Positions 1 through 8,753 of a stretch of DNA of 64,000 nt are shown piece after piece. The position numbers and the translations under genes were made by a program. A model generated the notes under the pieces. It was not told the origin of the DNA. It did no database searches and saw nothing but the letters and a program-made list of their open reading frames with translations. The DNA comes from Geomonas diazotrophica (GTDB lineage: Bacteria > Desulfobacterota > Desulfuromonadia > Geobacterales > Geobacteraceae), in NCBI RefSeq assembly GCF_018919385.1, contig NZ_JAHLMF010000015.1:1-64000 (forward strand), written 5' to 3'. The number at the start of each line of letters is the position of its first letter. Position 1 is the first letter of the stretch.

Positions 1-20
1 TCGGCCGTGAGGCTTGACCA
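1..20 (+). rRNA. 23S rRNA, 3' end only (partial)
   Basis: The first 20 bases read as the conserved last bases of bacterial 23S rRNA, ending in GTGAGGCTTGACC, where GGCTTGACC would pair with the 5' end of the mature 23S. The position directly upstream of a 5S gene fits the usual 16S-23S-5S order. Only the end of the gene is in the window, so the call rests on a short match and on context. Confidence 0.75.
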
Positions 21-37
21 TAAAAAATTCTTAGAGA

Positions 38-59
38 GGGGGGTGGTTCTCCACCCCCC
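38..59 (+). other. Hairpin in the 23S-5S spacer
   Basis: A perfect 9-bp stem (GGGGGGTGG / CCACCCCCC) with a TTCT loop lies between the 23S end and the 5S gene. There is no U-run, so an RNA-processing element of the rRNA precursor is more likely than a terminator. The rest of the spacer (60-143) shows nothing I can name. Confidence 0.5.
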
Positions 60-143
60 GATCATAAACTGCCAAAAATCCTACAGACACGAAATGCGAT
101 TGTGAGAAACATACTGCGATGGCGCAAGCCAAAGCTAAGGGTT

Positions 144-261
<118 letters not shown>

Positions 262-270
262 ATTTAATAG

Positions 271-306
271 AAAAAGCCCCGTCTGAAAACAGACGGGGCT
301 TTTTCG
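271..306 (+). terminator. Rho-independent terminator of the rRNA operon
   Basis: A GC-rich inverted repeat, AGCCCCGTCTG / CAGACGGGGCT with a short A-rich loop, is followed by TTTTT and starts ten bases after the 5S gene. Confidence 0.9.
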
Positions 307-389
307 CGTCCAGAGACGGACTTTTTGCCTGTGCCTCTTTGTTCCTGTTGACTAGGCAACTCCACTCTCAAGCCCCCGTCGGGGCCTGC

Positions 390-1916
390 TTAGACCTTGC
401 TCTTCCCCTGCAGCATGGGACATTGTGCAGGGGGCACCAACAGCGTCCCGGAGTTAAAATAGGCATCACGGAAACAGTATCCTGCTTTGCTCTGACACCT
501 CGCCAGATTCTTGCAGTCGTAACATGCTGCTCCTTTCAGCTGTTCCGTCTTAGGGGTTGGGGAGTTCCGCAAGGGGTCACTGTTCCATACTTCGAGTATC
601 GATGTCGCAGAGACGTCGCCTACGAACAGGGCTTCGTCTTCCGGAACGGTGTCGTAGAGCATCACTTTCCCGTCGGGAGTAATGGTCATGCTGCATTGTG
701 CCCCAAAGGAGTGATCGCCTTCCCTCCAGCACCTCAGCTTCTCGTGAATTTCCGCATCCTCATCAGGTAGTGCGTTCACAGTTTCAGTAGCGACCTTCTG
801 TATCGAGACAGTGTATTGGGGCGGTTCACATCCTATCGTCCTGAGGTCGATTTCAGGAAAGTCGATTCTGGCGTGACGGCACTGGTCGATGATGGAATTC
901 CTGTCTTCATTGCTTAGGAATAAAGTTTCGTTTTTGCCGCGGGGGCTTCTGTTATAGGCTGCCACCGATATCTGACGCACCCCCATATCCTGCAACTCAT
1001 CGACCCACTCGTAGATGTGTGGAGCAGTGAGAGCTGTCACCACAGCTTTAACCCTGACGTTGAAGCCTCTTTTCAACAAGTTCCTGATGCTGTGTACCGC
1101 CCTGTGGTAGTATCCCGGGCTGCCGGCCAGGTTGTCCGCCGTCGGCTCATTGGGGTCCATGTTCAGCTGCATCTCGCGCACGTATTGGTTGACCGGCTGG
1201 GTCATGCCGATGGAAACCAGCCTGTCTGCGATTTCATCGGTAATGTAGCACTTCGTGGAAAGAGCAAAGAGTATTTCTAGATCGATCAGTTCCTCTATCA
1301 GCTTCAACGCGTCCTTTCTAAAAAGCGGATCCCCACCGGATAGGGAAACCTGTTCGATCCCCATCGATTTTGCCTCACGCAAGAGCTCTTTCCAGCGCTC
1401 TGTTGACAAGAGTTTGCTCTCGGGGAGGCAGTGTCCTTTTGCAAAGCAGTACGAGCAGTTGGTATGACAGTCATTGGAAAACATCAGGTTCAACGAAATA
1501 GGTACAGCTGGTCTTTCCTGCGCCTTCCATTTCGATGCCTTTACCGCGAAATCAAACGGGTCGATTCGTTTGACATAAGGTTCCAGTTCCCGAGTCATGT
1601 TGACAACGGCATCATCCTCCCCGTTCGCCGCCATGATGACCCTTGTAACGAACTCCTGCGACATTTCCTGCGATTCCAGGTCGAAGGCGTATTGGGCTAT
1701 CAGCGACAGGTGCCTGAAAGTCAGCCTGCCATCCATGAGTGCCAGAGTAGCGCCCATTTTAGGGGACAGCATGGAGCAGCGAGCCTGCTCCTGCTCGTAG
1801 CGGCATAGTAGTGCCCAATGACCATTTCGTTTCAGGCGCCAGTAAGGAGAAATTACGGGAACAGTGGTCTCGGTGATAGCCAGGTCCTTGCCCAAAACGG
1901 AACATTCTAGCGGCAT
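390..1916 (-). CDS. Radical SAM/SPASM protein, orphan peptide-maturase-like
   Basis: A 508-residue radical SAM enzyme that probably modifies a peptide or protein; the substrate is unknown. An N-terminal region (about residues 30-90) resembles a PqqD-like/RRE peptide-binding domain. The radical SAM core follows with the Cx3Cx2C cluster motif CHTNCSYC near residue 157 and the SGGDP motif. The C-terminal SPASM-like region has CYDCKNLARC, further cysteines and a final CPM, for auxiliary iron-sulfur clusters. The start is placed at an internal ATG because AAGGAGG lies 6 nt upstream; a longer in-frame ATG (to 1955) has no ribosome site. The gene stands alone, its base composition looks more AT-rich than its neighbours, and I see no convincing precursor peptide beside it. 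It could instead be a protein maturase such as an anaerobic sulfatase maturase relative. Confidence 0.8.
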   Translation of the reverse strand: MPLECSVLGKDLAITETTVPVISPYWRLKRNGHWALLCRYEQEQARCSMLSPKMGATLALMDGRLTFRHLSLIAQYAFDLESQEMSQEFVTRVIMAANGEDDAVVNMTRELEPYVKRIDPFDFAVKASKWKAQERPAVPISLNLMFSNDCHTNCSYCFAKGHCLPESKLLSTERWKELLREAKSMGIEQVSLSGGDPLFRKDALKLIEELIDLEILFALSTKCYITDEIADRLVSIGMTQPVNQYVREMQLNMDPNEPTADNLAGSPGYYHRAVHSIRNLLKRGFNVRVKAVVTALTAPHIYEWVDELQDMGVRQISVAAYNRSPRGKNETLFLSNEDRNSIIDQCRHARIDFPEIDLRTIGCEPPQYTVSIQKVATETVNALPDEDAEIHEKLRCWREGDHSFGAQCSMTITPDGKVMLYDTVPEDEALFVGDVSATSILEVWNSDPLRNSPTPKTEQLKGAACYDCKNLARCQSKAGYCFRDAYFNSGTLLVPPAQCPMLQGKSKV

Positions 1917-1958
1917 GGTTTCCTCCTTCGAAATTCGCCTCTGTTTTTCAACCACACC

Positions 1959-1991
1959 AGTCTACTTCAACATTAAAAGCTGTCAATGTTG
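1959..1991 (-). promoter_or_regulatory. Promoter and overlapping inverted repeat of the radical SAM gene
   Basis: On the minus strand, TTGACA-N16-TAGACT reads toward the radical SAM gene. A 7-bp inverted repeat, CAACATT-N10-AATGTTG (1968-1991), covers the -35 box, as expected for a repressor site. A second short palindrome, GCAAC-N4-GTTGC, lies just upstream at 2011-2024. The promoter is read directly; the operator role is inferred. Confidence 0.5.
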
Positions 1992-2151
1992 TGGCGTGGG
2001 CAGTAACACTGCAACAAATGTTGCTCGGCGTGTCCACAAGGGCAACGGAGAGCTCATAACTGGGGGCGTTGGTAGATTGGGCTTGGCTCGCTGGGGAAGG
2101 GTATGCTAATTTCTTGCGTATTCCACGGATGAGGCATGCGGAGTTGCCACG

Positions 2152-2844
2152 ATGTCGACAGAATCGCAGATACGGTTGGAGCCGAGTTGGAAATGCTGTC
2201 TTCTGGACGAGTTTGAGAAACCCTACATGCGGGACCTCAGAGAGTTCCTGCGCAAGGAGATGTCCAAGCGGAAGGTGATCTATCCGAAAGGGAGTGAATA
2301 CTTCAACGCCCTGAACTCCACTTCCTTCGATAAGGTCAGGGTCGTCATCCTGGGCCAAGACCCCTATCATGGGCCGGACCAAGCTCACGGACTCTGCTTT
2401 TCTGTGCCGCACGGCGTCGAAACGCCCCCCTCTCTGGTGAATATATTTAAAGAGATACAGGCAGATCTGGGGCTTGCGCCGGCTGATTTCCGGCACGGCC
2501 ACCTCAGGGCTTGGGCCGACCAGGGCGTTTTGCTCCTCAACAGTGTTCTGACCGTCGAGGCAGGGAGGGCTGCGTCACACCAGGGGAGAGGGTGGGAGGT
2601 TTTCACGGACCGGGTGATTGCCCTCTTGAACGAGAAGAAGGAGCACGTCGTATTCATGTTGTGGGGAGCCTACGCTCAAAAAAAAGGAGCCGTTATCGAT
2701 GATGCACGGCACCTGGTCCTGCGCGCACCGCATCCTTCACCGCTGTCGGCGCACCGTGGGTTCCTAGGTTGCCGACATTTCTCAAAGGCAAACGCCTACC
2801 TTGTGCAGCATGGCTTGGACCCGATCGACTGGCGCCTGTCCTGA
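2152..2844 (+). CDS. ung: Uracil-DNA glycosylase, family 1
   Basis: Removes uracil from DNA as the first step of base-excision repair. The 230-residue length is normal for the family. The water-activating motif [14 protein letters not shown] (about residues 65-78), the uracil-binding LLLNSVLTV and the C-terminal [18 protein letters not shown] loop are all intact. It is a single gene, convergent with the chemoreceptor to its right. The ATG at 2152 has a modest GGAG about 8 nt upstream. Confidence 0.95.
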   Translation: MSTESQIRLEPSWKCCLLDEFEKPYMRDLREFLRKEMSKRKVIYPKGSEYFNALNSTSFDKVRVVILGQDPYHGPDQAHGLCFSVPHGVETPPSLVNIFKEIQADLGLAPADFRHGHLRAWADQGVLLLNSVLTVEAGRAASHQGRGWEVFTDRVIALLNEKKEHVVFMLWGAYAQKKGAVIDDARHLVLRAPHPSPLSAHRGFLGCRHFSKANAYLVQHGLDPIDWRLS

Positions 2845-2854
2845 CCACTTCAAA

Positions 2855-2884
2855 AAAAACGGCCCGAGCATGTGCCGGGCCGTC
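2855..2884 (-). terminator. Terminator of the chemoreceptor gene
   Basis: The inverted repeat ACGGCCCG / CGGGCCGT, read on the minus strand, is followed by eight T residues. It lies between two convergent genes and may also stop ung transcripts from the other side. Confidence 0.8.
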
Positions 2885-2909
2885 CGTGTATCTTCGCTAC
2901 AGTTTGTCT

Positions 2910-4508
2910 CTAATAGCTGAACTTGCTGATCTGCCCCTTGAGGTTTGCCGACAGCGCGTTCAATTTGTCGGCCGTGGTCATGGATTCACGGTTGGCCCTG
3001 ACCGTTCCCTGAATGATCCCCGTTATCTGGTGGACGTTGTTGCTGATCTCACGGCTGGTGGCGCTTTGCTCCTCGGCCGCAGTAGCGATTTGTCCTATCT
3101 GCTGGGTCACCTCGCTGATCTGTTTTAGGATCCCTTCGAGACTCTGCCCCGACTTCACCGAGTCCTCGGCCCCCTTGGCCGCTTCCCTTGCGCTTTCCTG
3201 CATCACTTGCACCGCTCGTGTGGTCTCGTCCTGAATGGAACGGATATTGATCTCGATTTCCTTGGTGGCATGGGTGGTCCGCTCGGCCAAGTTGCGCACC
3301 TCATCGGCGACGACGGCAAAGCCGCGCCCCTGTTCGCCGGCCCGGGCCGCCTCGATTGCCGCATTGAGGGCCAGCAGGTTGGTCTGGTCCGCGATGTCCT
3401 GGATGGTGTTGATGATCTCACCGATCTGCTGAGACATGGCCCCGAGGCTGCTCACGCTTTCGGAGGTGAGGCGCACCTTCTCGTTGATGAGCTGCATGCC
3501 GCGTATGCTCCGCTCGACGTCGGCGGAGCCAATGGTGGCCATGTCGCAGGCGCGTTGCGCGCTTTCCACCGCCTGCAGGCAGTTCCTGGAAATGTCTGCG
3601 GAGGTCGCGGCCATCTCCTCCCCTGCAGTCGAAACCGTTTCGGTCTGGCCCGCCACTTCTTCCGTGGTGCGCGCCAACTGTTCGGTGCTGTGATGCAGTT
3701 CGGAACTCGCCTCCGTAACGGAGTTGGCATTTTCCGCAACCGTCTGGACGATCGCGTGCACCCTCTCGATGAACAGGTTGAAGTACCGGCTCGCCGTTCC
3801 TATCTCGTCCTCGGACTCGGCCAGGCGCCGGGTGAGATCCCCATCCCCCTCGGCAACGTGCTTAAGGGTCGCGATCAGTGCCCGCATCGGCTCGAGCGCC
3901 CTGCGCATGACCAGGAACGCGACCAGCGCCAGGAGTCCGGCCAACAGCACAGAGATGCCCAGGCTCAGGTACTTCAGATCATCAAAAACGGCGAGAAACT
4001 GCGACTTCTTATCCCCAACGAAAAGGGCGCCGATGACTTTCCCCTGGCTGTCAAGCAGCGGCAGGTAGGACGCAAAATGGGGGGTGCCCAGGATTTTGGC
4101 TTCGCCGATGTAAGCGGTAGCGCGGTCTATGACCGCTTCCCTGGCTGCTCCTTGCAGCGAGGTACCTACCGCCCGGCTGCCGTCATCCTTCTTGATGGTG
4201 GTGGCAACCCGGATGTCGCCCCGGAAGATGGTGGCTTCGCCTCCGAAGATATCCTTCATTTTGTCGGTCAAATCATTGCGACCATCGAGAACGGTGCCGT
4301 TTGCCTGCAGCTTGCCATCCACGACTGCGAATCCGGAGCCGTTGGGAGCAACGAGCTCGCGGAAGGCCTTCGTACGTGAGGTGAGGCCGACGGTGACCTG
4401 GCGGGTGATCTCCTTCTTGATCACGTAAAGCGTGACTGCCGATGTCGTTATGGTGGCAAACAGGACGATGGCCACGTTCGCGATGAAAATCTTTTTGCTG
4501 ATGTTCAT
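2910..4508 (-). CDS. Methyl-accepting chemotaxis protein with periplasmic Cache-type domain
   Basis: A 532-residue transmembrane chemoreceptor. Membrane helix 1 is at about residues 7-29, a periplasmic single-Cache sensor domain at about 35-180, helix 2 at about 183-204, then a HAMP domain and a long cytoplasmic methyl-accepting coiled coil. The kinase-control tip carries the invariant [15 protein letters not shown]. No CheR/CheB-docking pentapeptide is seen at the C-terminus (ends ISKFSY). The ligand cannot be read from sequence. It is transcribed alone from a sigma-28 promoter 57 nt upstream, so it is probably co-regulated with flagellar and chemotaxis genes. Confidence 0.93.
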   Translation of the reverse strand: MNISKKIFIANVAIVLFATITTSAVTLYVIKKEITRQVTVGLTSRTKAFRELVAPNGSGFAVVDGKLQANGTVLDGRNDLTDKMKDIFGGEATIFRGDIRVATTIKKDDGSRAVGTSLQGAAREAVIDRATAYIGEAKILGTPHFASYLPLLDSQGKVIGALFVGDKKSQFLAVFDDLKYLSLGISVLLAGLLALVAFLVMRRALEPMRALIATLKHVAEGDGDLTRRLAESEDEIGTASRYFNLFIERVHAIVQTVAENANSVTEASSELHHSTEQLARTTEEVAGQTETVSTAGEEMAATSADISRNCLQAVESAQRACDMATIGSADVERSIRGMQLINEKVRLTSESVSSLGAMSQQIGEIINTIQDIADQTNLLALNAAIEAARAGEQGRGFAVVADEVRNLAERTTHATKEIEINIRSIQDETTRAVQVMQESAREAAKGAEDSVKSGQSLEGILKQISEVTQQIGQIATAAEEQSATSREISNNVHQITGIIQGTVRANRESMTTADKLNALSANLKGQISKFSY

Positions 4509-4564
4509 TAATGTCGACCTCTTCTCACGGATGTGTAAAATTTGGTGCCGTCAATTTGTATTAC

Positions 4565-4591
4565 ATATCGGCTTAGGCACTAGAATATTTA
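4565..4591 (-). promoter_or_regulatory. Sigma-28 (FliA) promoter of the chemoreceptor
   Basis: On the minus strand, TAAATATT-N11-GCCGATAT matches the FliA consensus TAAA-N15-GCCGATAA with exact spacing and only the last -10 base different. It points at the methyl-accepting chemotaxis gene, 57 nt before its ATG. Confidence 0.8.
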
Positions 4592-4739
4592 GGGAATTTG
4601 AACGTGAAATTGTATACAGTATGCCGGCGGTCGCTCGAGCTTCTTTACCGCGGTTCACTGGCATAGTGGCATGGGAGTGATGTCTGAGGACAGAGACGGG
4701 CTGTGCTAGAAAAGCGGTGTTTGTGATAACGAAATTCAG

Positions 4740-4768
4740 TTGCAATCTTAGAGGGCGTTGCCTATATT
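4740..4768 (+). promoter_or_regulatory. Putative sigma-70 promoter of the small secreted protein
   Basis: TTGCAA-N17-TATATT lies about 40 nt before the ATG at 4808, which has an AAAGGAGG ribosome site. The remainder of the 4509-4807 gap holds only this promoter and the divergent FliA promoter. Confidence 0.5.
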
Positions 4769-4807
4769 GATAATATCCTGAATTGCAGTTGAAAAAGGAG
4801 GTTCGTC

Positions 4808-5110
4808 ATGAAAGGTATTGTCAGGAAGTTGGGTTTCCTTGTTACCGTTACGCTCATATCCGCCCTTCCGGTGACTGCTGAAACAGGCATGGGGATGAAC
4901 GGGGGTGATAATTTTCAGAAAGATGAATGCCTGCTGGTAGCACAAAACTGCCGAGACAGCGTTGATTCGCTGCAACAGAGGATCGACAGGCTCCATCGTG
5001 AGATCGGCAAAGGGACCAGCGTGTACACGCAGGAAGAACTGAGAAAACTGGAGTTCCAGCTCAAAGACGCCATCCAAACCATGGAAGTCCTGACCAGGGG
5101 CGGTGCGTAA
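4808..5110 (+). CDS. Small secreted protein of unknown function
   Basis: A 100-residue protein with an N-terminal signal peptide (basic start, hydrophobic stretch, likely cleavage after ALPVTA near residue 24). The mature part has two cysteines (CLLVAQNC) and a charged, predicted helical or coiled-coil C-terminal half, suggesting a small periplasmic helical protein. The start is fixed by AAAGGAGG 6 nt upstream. It stands alone between convergent and divergent genes. I do not recognise the family. Confidence 0.75.
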   Translation: MKGIVRKLGFLVTVTLISALPVTAETGMGMNGGDNFQKDECLLVAQNCRDSVDSLQQRIDRLHREIGKGTSVYTQEELRKLEFQLKDAIQTMEVLTRGGA

Positions 5111-5144
5111 CTGAGCGTTGCAGAACAAAATCCGGATTTCAAGA

Positions 5145-5179
5145 AAATGGGGGCTGTGGGCTAAGCCTCCATTTTTTTG
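5145..5179 (+). terminator. Terminator between convergent genes
   Basis: The inverted repeat ATGG(G)GGCT / AGCCTCCAT is followed by a run of T on the plus strand. An A-rich left flank gives a weaker T-run on the minus strand, so it may act on both the small secreted gene and the histidine-kinase operon. Confidence 0.7.
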
Positions 5180-5189
5180 CCCCTGGTCT

Positions 5190-7349
5190 TTAGGGAGGCG
5201 CGGTCACTGCTACAAATGCCGCAAAAGCCTTCTGCAACTGGTCGAAAAGGGCGGGCAGTGGTGCTAGGTCCCGCTCCTTTGCGGCCTGTTCCATCTGTGC
5301 CGCTATCTTGCGCATGCGCGGCGCACCCATGTTGGCCGCCGTCCCGGCGATGGTGTGTGCCTTGAAATAGCAGGTCTCGTGGTCCCCCCGCTGTAGTGCT
5401 TCATTGAGCAGGCGAATGTGCTCGGTTACCGCTTCCACGAACTTTACGACGAACAGGCCCACCAGCTCCTCGTCGCCGTCCAGCCGCTCCAACAGGTCAC
5501 CCAGGTCGAAATCGGGCTCCTCGCCTGTCGCGGGAGGCACCGACTCCGGTCCGGCGAAGACGTCGGACGGTTGCTCATCGCGCGCGACTTCGCTGCAGAG
5601 CTTCCTGATCACGGCGTTCAGTTCCTTCTCCCGCACGGGCTTGGAGATATGGCTGTCCATCCCGGCCTGGCGGCAGATCTCCACATCCTCCTTCATCGCG
5701 TTGGCCGTCATGGCGCAGATGTGCACCCTTTGTCCCGTTCCTTTTTCACGGCAGCGGATAATCCTGGTGGCCTCCAGCCCGTCCATGATCGGCATCTGCA
5801 CGTCCATGAAAATGAGATCGTAAGGCGACCGGCCCCACTTCTCCAGCGCCTCCTCGCCGTTTGCGGCGCAGTCCACCTGGTGGTTGCCGGTCTTGGCGAT
5901 GAGCTTCAAGGAGATGAGTAGGTTGATGGGAACGTCATCCACCAACAGTATGCGCAGCGGGCCGAGCGCCTCGACGGTCTGTTCTTCCGCGTCCTCTGTC
6001 GGCATCTCGCCGGGAAGCGGGAGCCGCGCCTGGAGGGTGAAACTGAATACGCTCCCCTCGCCAAGCCGGCTCTCCACACCGAGGGTGCCTCCCATGAGCT
6101 CCACGAGACTTCTGCTGATGGAGAGGCCGAGACCGGTGCCGCCGTAGAGCCGCGTGGTGGAGCTGTCGGCCTGGGAGAATTTCTCGAAGATGACATCCAG
6201 CGCCTGGGGCGCGATGCCGATTCCGGTATCCGCGACGGCGAACTTCAAAAGCACCCCTCCCGCCGTGTGCTCAAGGAGACGGCAACTGACGGTGATGGCC
6301 CCCTTGTGGGTGAACTTGAGAGCGTTCCCCACCAGGTTCCCGAGCACCTGGCCGATGCGCACCTGGTCCCCCACGACCAGCTGAGGCAGCCCCTGTCCCA
6401 TCTCCAACTGGACCAGCACGCCCTTTTCCTGCCCGCGCAGGATGAAGGGCTGCAGGGACCGGGCGAGGAAGCGATGCAGATCGAACACGATCTTCTCGAG
6501 CGTGATCATGCCCGCCTCCACCTTGGATATGTCGAGGATCTCGTTGATGATGGTGAGCAGGCTTTCGGCACAGTCGGACAGCGACCCCAGGTAGTCCTGC
6601 TGCACCTGGTCAAGGGGCGTGTCCATGAGCAGCCGGGCCAGGCCGATCACGCCGTTCATCGGGGTCCGGATCTCGTGGCTCATGTTGGCGAGAAAGATGC
6701 TCTTCGCCGCGGTGGCCGCCTCGGCCTGTACCAGCGCGTGCTCCAGTTCGGTGGTACGCTGCTGTACCTTCAGCTCCAGGTTCTGCATGTGCTCCTGGAG
6801 CATGTCGTAGAGCTCGGAGTTTTCCACGGCATAGGCGGTGTTGATCAGGATGCTGCTCAGCGCGTTCAGCGTCGAGACCTCGGTGTTCAGGTGATTTCCG
6901 GGCATGATGCCGGCGAACATCCCCCTGATGCGGCTGTTGGTGGCCAAGACGTGCAGCACCAGCGTCTCGCTGCCGGAGATGGTGGGTACCACGACCGGGT
7001 GGTTCTGGTTAAGCGCCCAGGCGAAGGTGCCGTCCTGCACCCTTGCCTCCACCTCTTTACGTACCGCAGCCTTGGCCTTCTCCGGCTCGCAGACCGTCAG
7101 ATCAAAGGAGGAGTCCTCGTCTATGCCGAACATGGAGAGTGTCACGAATGGGATCAGCCGCCTCAACTGACCGAAGACGGCCTTGATGACGAAGGAGGAC
7201 TCCTTGAGGCGATAGATGTCCGACTGGAAATCGCTGCAGGCGGTGAGGACGTCGAGAGTCTTCAGGTAGTTGAGGTTGCTCTCCTCGAGGAAGTTCACCC
7301 TTTCCTGGAGCTTGCGGATCTGGATGTCCCGCGCGTCATCGGGCGGCAT
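5190..7349 (-). CDS. Hybrid sensor histidine kinase with receiver and Hpt domains
   Basis: A cytoplasmic multi-step phosphorelay kinase of about 719 residues. In order: an N-terminal coiled segment, a GAF-like sensor region (about 50-190), a second coiled coil, a HisKA domain with the phospho-acceptor HEIRTPMNG, an HATPase_c domain (N box [14 protein letters not shown] boxes DTGIGI and GGTGLGL), a receiver domain (ILLVDD; phospho-Asp in [10 protein letters not shown]), and a C-terminal Hpt domain with [12 protein letters not shown]. No membrane helix is seen. A longer start at 7394 is possible, but 7349 follows a purine-rich stretch and overlaps the upstream HDOD gene by only 14 nt. It is the last gene of a three-gene signalling operon. 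Confidence 0.9.
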   Translation of the reverse strand: MPPDDARDIQIRKLQERVNFLEESNLNYLKTLDVLTACSDFQSDIYRLKESSFVIKAVFGQLRRLIPFVTLSMFGIDEDSSFDLTVCEPEKAKAAVRKEVEARVQDGTFAWALNQNHPVVVPTISGSETLVLHVLATNSRIRGMFAGIMPGNHLNTEVSTLNALSSILINTAYAVENSELYDMLQEHMQNLELKVQQRTTELEHALVQAEAATAAKSIFLANMSHEIRTPMNGVIGLARLLMDTPLDQVQQDYLGSLSDCAESLLTIINEILDISKVEAGMITLEKIVFDLHRFLARSLQPFILRGQEKGVLVQLEMGQGLPQLVVGDQVRIGQVLGNLVGNALKFTHKGAITVSCRLLEHTAGGVLLKFAVADTGIGIAPQALDVIFEKFSQADSSTTRLYGGTGLGLSISRSLVELMGGTLGVESRLGEGSVFSFTLQARLPLPGEMPTEDAEEQTVEALGPLRILLVDDVPINLLISLKLIAKTGNHQVDCAANGEEALEKWGRSPYDLIFMDVQMPIMDGLEATRIIRCREKGTGQRVHICAMTANAMKEDVEICRQAGMDSHISKPVREKELNAVIRKLCSEVARDEQPSDVFAGPESVPPATGEEPDFDLGDLLERLDGDEELVGLFVVKFVEAVTEHIRLLNEALQRGDHETCYFKAHTIAGTAANMGAPRMRKIAAQMEQAAKERDLAPLPALFDQLQKAFAAFVAVTAPP

Positions 7350-8211
7350 CTTCCCCCCCGAAGAGTGCGGAAACAGTCTGTTCGTAGGTGGCATCGACCT
7401 GCTTCACCAGCGTCGGCAGGTAGAAGCTGGAGATCTGCAGCCGGTCCCAGACGCCCAGGTCCAGTTCCGGTACGAAAATCTCTCCGCTGTTGCCTATCTG
7501 CAGCGCGTGGGCGATCAGGTCGGCGAAGTGCAGGATGGCTCCCTCCCTCGGGTACTGGTCCCCCTTGCTGCTGTCGTGGTGGGTCCCCACCGGCTCGGCC
7601 ACCCGCGGGGGGATCTTCCAGCGCTTGAGAAGGGCGCTGCCGACCTCGGCGTGGTCGAAACCGAGTTTCTCCCGCTCGGAGCGGTGCAGAAGAGATCCCG
7701 TCGCGCGGCATTCCTCCAGCAGTTCCAGGCAGATCTCGGGTATCTTGACGTACATCACCAGTCTCCCCACGTCGTGCAGGATCCCGGCCACGAAAAAGCG
7801 CTCCAGGTTGGACTCCCGCTGGCTGGTGGCCAGTATCCTGGAGGCGAGCCCGGTGGCGATGCTGTGCTTCCAGAACTGCTCCATGTTCACCAGGTCCTCG
7901 GGGATACCCTTGAAGACGTCCATGACCGAGAGGGCCAGGGCCAGGTCGCGCACCTGGAGGACCCCGATGATGGTGACGGCCTGGGTGATGGTGTCGATCT
8001 TGGAGAAGTAGCCGAAAAGCGGGCTGTTGGCGAGCTTGAGGATCCGTGCCGTGAGCCCCTGATCCTCGGCGATGATCTTCGCGATGTCGCCGATGGAACT
8101 GCGGGGATGATCGATCGCCTCGGACAGCTGCGAATAGAATAGGGGGAGGGAATGGATGGTGGATACATCCTCCACCATGTGTTCCACCGACAGTTGAGGC
8201 TTACGCAGCAC
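7336..8211 (-). CDS. HDOD domain signalling protein
   Basis: A 291-residue protein made mainly of an HDOD domain (about residues 12-210), a relative of the HD hydrolase fold used in signalling and regulatory output. The core shows [13 protein letters not shown] and [14 protein letters not shown], with only part of the HD metal ligands kept, which is typical of HDOD. Its exact output is unknown. It overlaps both the upstream small gene (11 nt) and the downstream kinase, so the three are very likely co-translated and function in one pathway. Confidence 0.88.
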   Translation of the reverse strand: MLRKPQLSVEHMVEDVSTIHSLPLFYSQLSEAIDHPRSSIGDIAKIIAEDQGLTARILKLANSPLFGYFSKIDTITQAVTIIGVLQVRDLALALSVMDVFKGIPEDLVNMEQFWKHSIATGLASRILATSQRESNLERFFVAGILHDVGRLVMYVKIPEICLELLEECRATGSLLHRSEREKLGFDHAEVGSALLKRWKIPPRVAEPVGTHHDSSKGDQYPREGAILHFADLIAHALQIGNSGEIFVPELDLGVWDRLQISSFYLPTLVKQVDATYEQTVSALFGGEDAAR

Positions 8212-8542
8212 GGCTCGCCCTCCTCTCGGTGCAGATGCGCATCAGCTCCTTTATGGCGGGATGCTCCGGATCGTTGTAGATGAACAGACGCTCCATTTCC
8301 GCCCTGGCTTCGGCGAGGAGCTCCGGGTCGATCTCCTGGCTCAGGGGGGGGGACGTCTCGACATCCTCAGCGACGGCTTCGCCTACCACCTCGACCTCGA
8401 GCACGCCCCACATGCGGAAGATGGAGAAATGCTTTTCGGTGAGCTCGGCGCCGGCGGGAAGGAGCATGCGACCGCTGCGGTCGCAGACGTTACGGCTTAG
8501 GACCATGCCGGGGGTAAGGTTGTCGATATGAACCACTGCCAA
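8201..8542 (-). CDS. Small DUF3391-like protein, first gene of the HDOD-kinase operon
   Basis: A 113-residue protein. Its N-terminal 60 residues (MVLSRNVCDRSGRMLLPAGA and following) resemble the small domain often found at the N-terminus of HD-GYP proteins (DUF3391-like); here it is a separate protein. The C-terminal half is acidic and helical. The start is TTG at 8542 with GGAGG about 8 nt upstream. It overlaps the HDOD gene by 11 nt. The split arrangement suggests it partners the HDOD protein; that is inference. Confidence 0.7.
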   Translation of the reverse strand: MAVVHIDNLTPGMVLSRNVCDRSGRMLLPAGAELTEKHFSIFRMWGVLEVEVVGEAVAEDVETSPPLSQEIDPELLAEARAEMERLFIYNDPEHPAIKELMRICTERRASRAA

Positions 8543-8604
8543 CGCAAGGCCTCCTCTGGGGGGGGAGCTGGCTGCAACTGAGCCTGTTTTGATAGTATCG
8601 GCCG

Positions 8605-8641
8605 GCGGTAGATTTTACTTTAGGGAAGATAAAGCTACCGC
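8605..8641. other. Hairpin in the gap between divergent genes
   Basis: GCGGTAG and CTACCGC form a 7-bp stem around a 23-nt AT-rich interior that can partly pair. It lies upstream of the HDOD operon and of the DMT transporter. No known riboswitch consensus is visible in it. Confidence 0.3.
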
Positions 8642-8723
8642 AAGGAGCTGTGAAGAGTTCATGCCGGTTCGCCGGCGGAAACTAAAATATATTTAAGTCA
8701 ATGTCTCGCCGGCGTCACAAGAG

Positions 8724-8753
8724 TTGACATCTGCGGTCACCCCTGTCTTTAAT
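8724..8753 (+). promoter_or_regulatory. Putative sigma-70 promoter of the DMT transporter
   Basis: TTGACA-N18-TTTAAT. If used, transcription would start at about 8759-8762, almost exactly at the ATG at 8760, giving a leaderless or near-leaderless mRNA. Confidence 0.45.

Noticed and set aside
1948-2502. 184-codon minus-strand frame ending in cysteine-containing residues, considered as a precursor for the radical SAM enzyme
   Set aside because: Most of it is antisense to ung; no ribosome site, and the tail has no leader-peptide character.
3207-4379. 390-codon plus-strand frame antisense to the chemoreceptor
   Set aside because: The minus strand encodes a complete chemoreceptor with promoter and terminator; long antisense frames are expected in GC-rich DNA.
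8543-8723. Possible c-di-GMP riboswitch upstream of the signalling operon, common in Geobacter
   Set aside because: Only a simple hairpin is present; the conserved GEMM core bases are absent here, and I found no GEMM core elsewhere in the gaps by eye.
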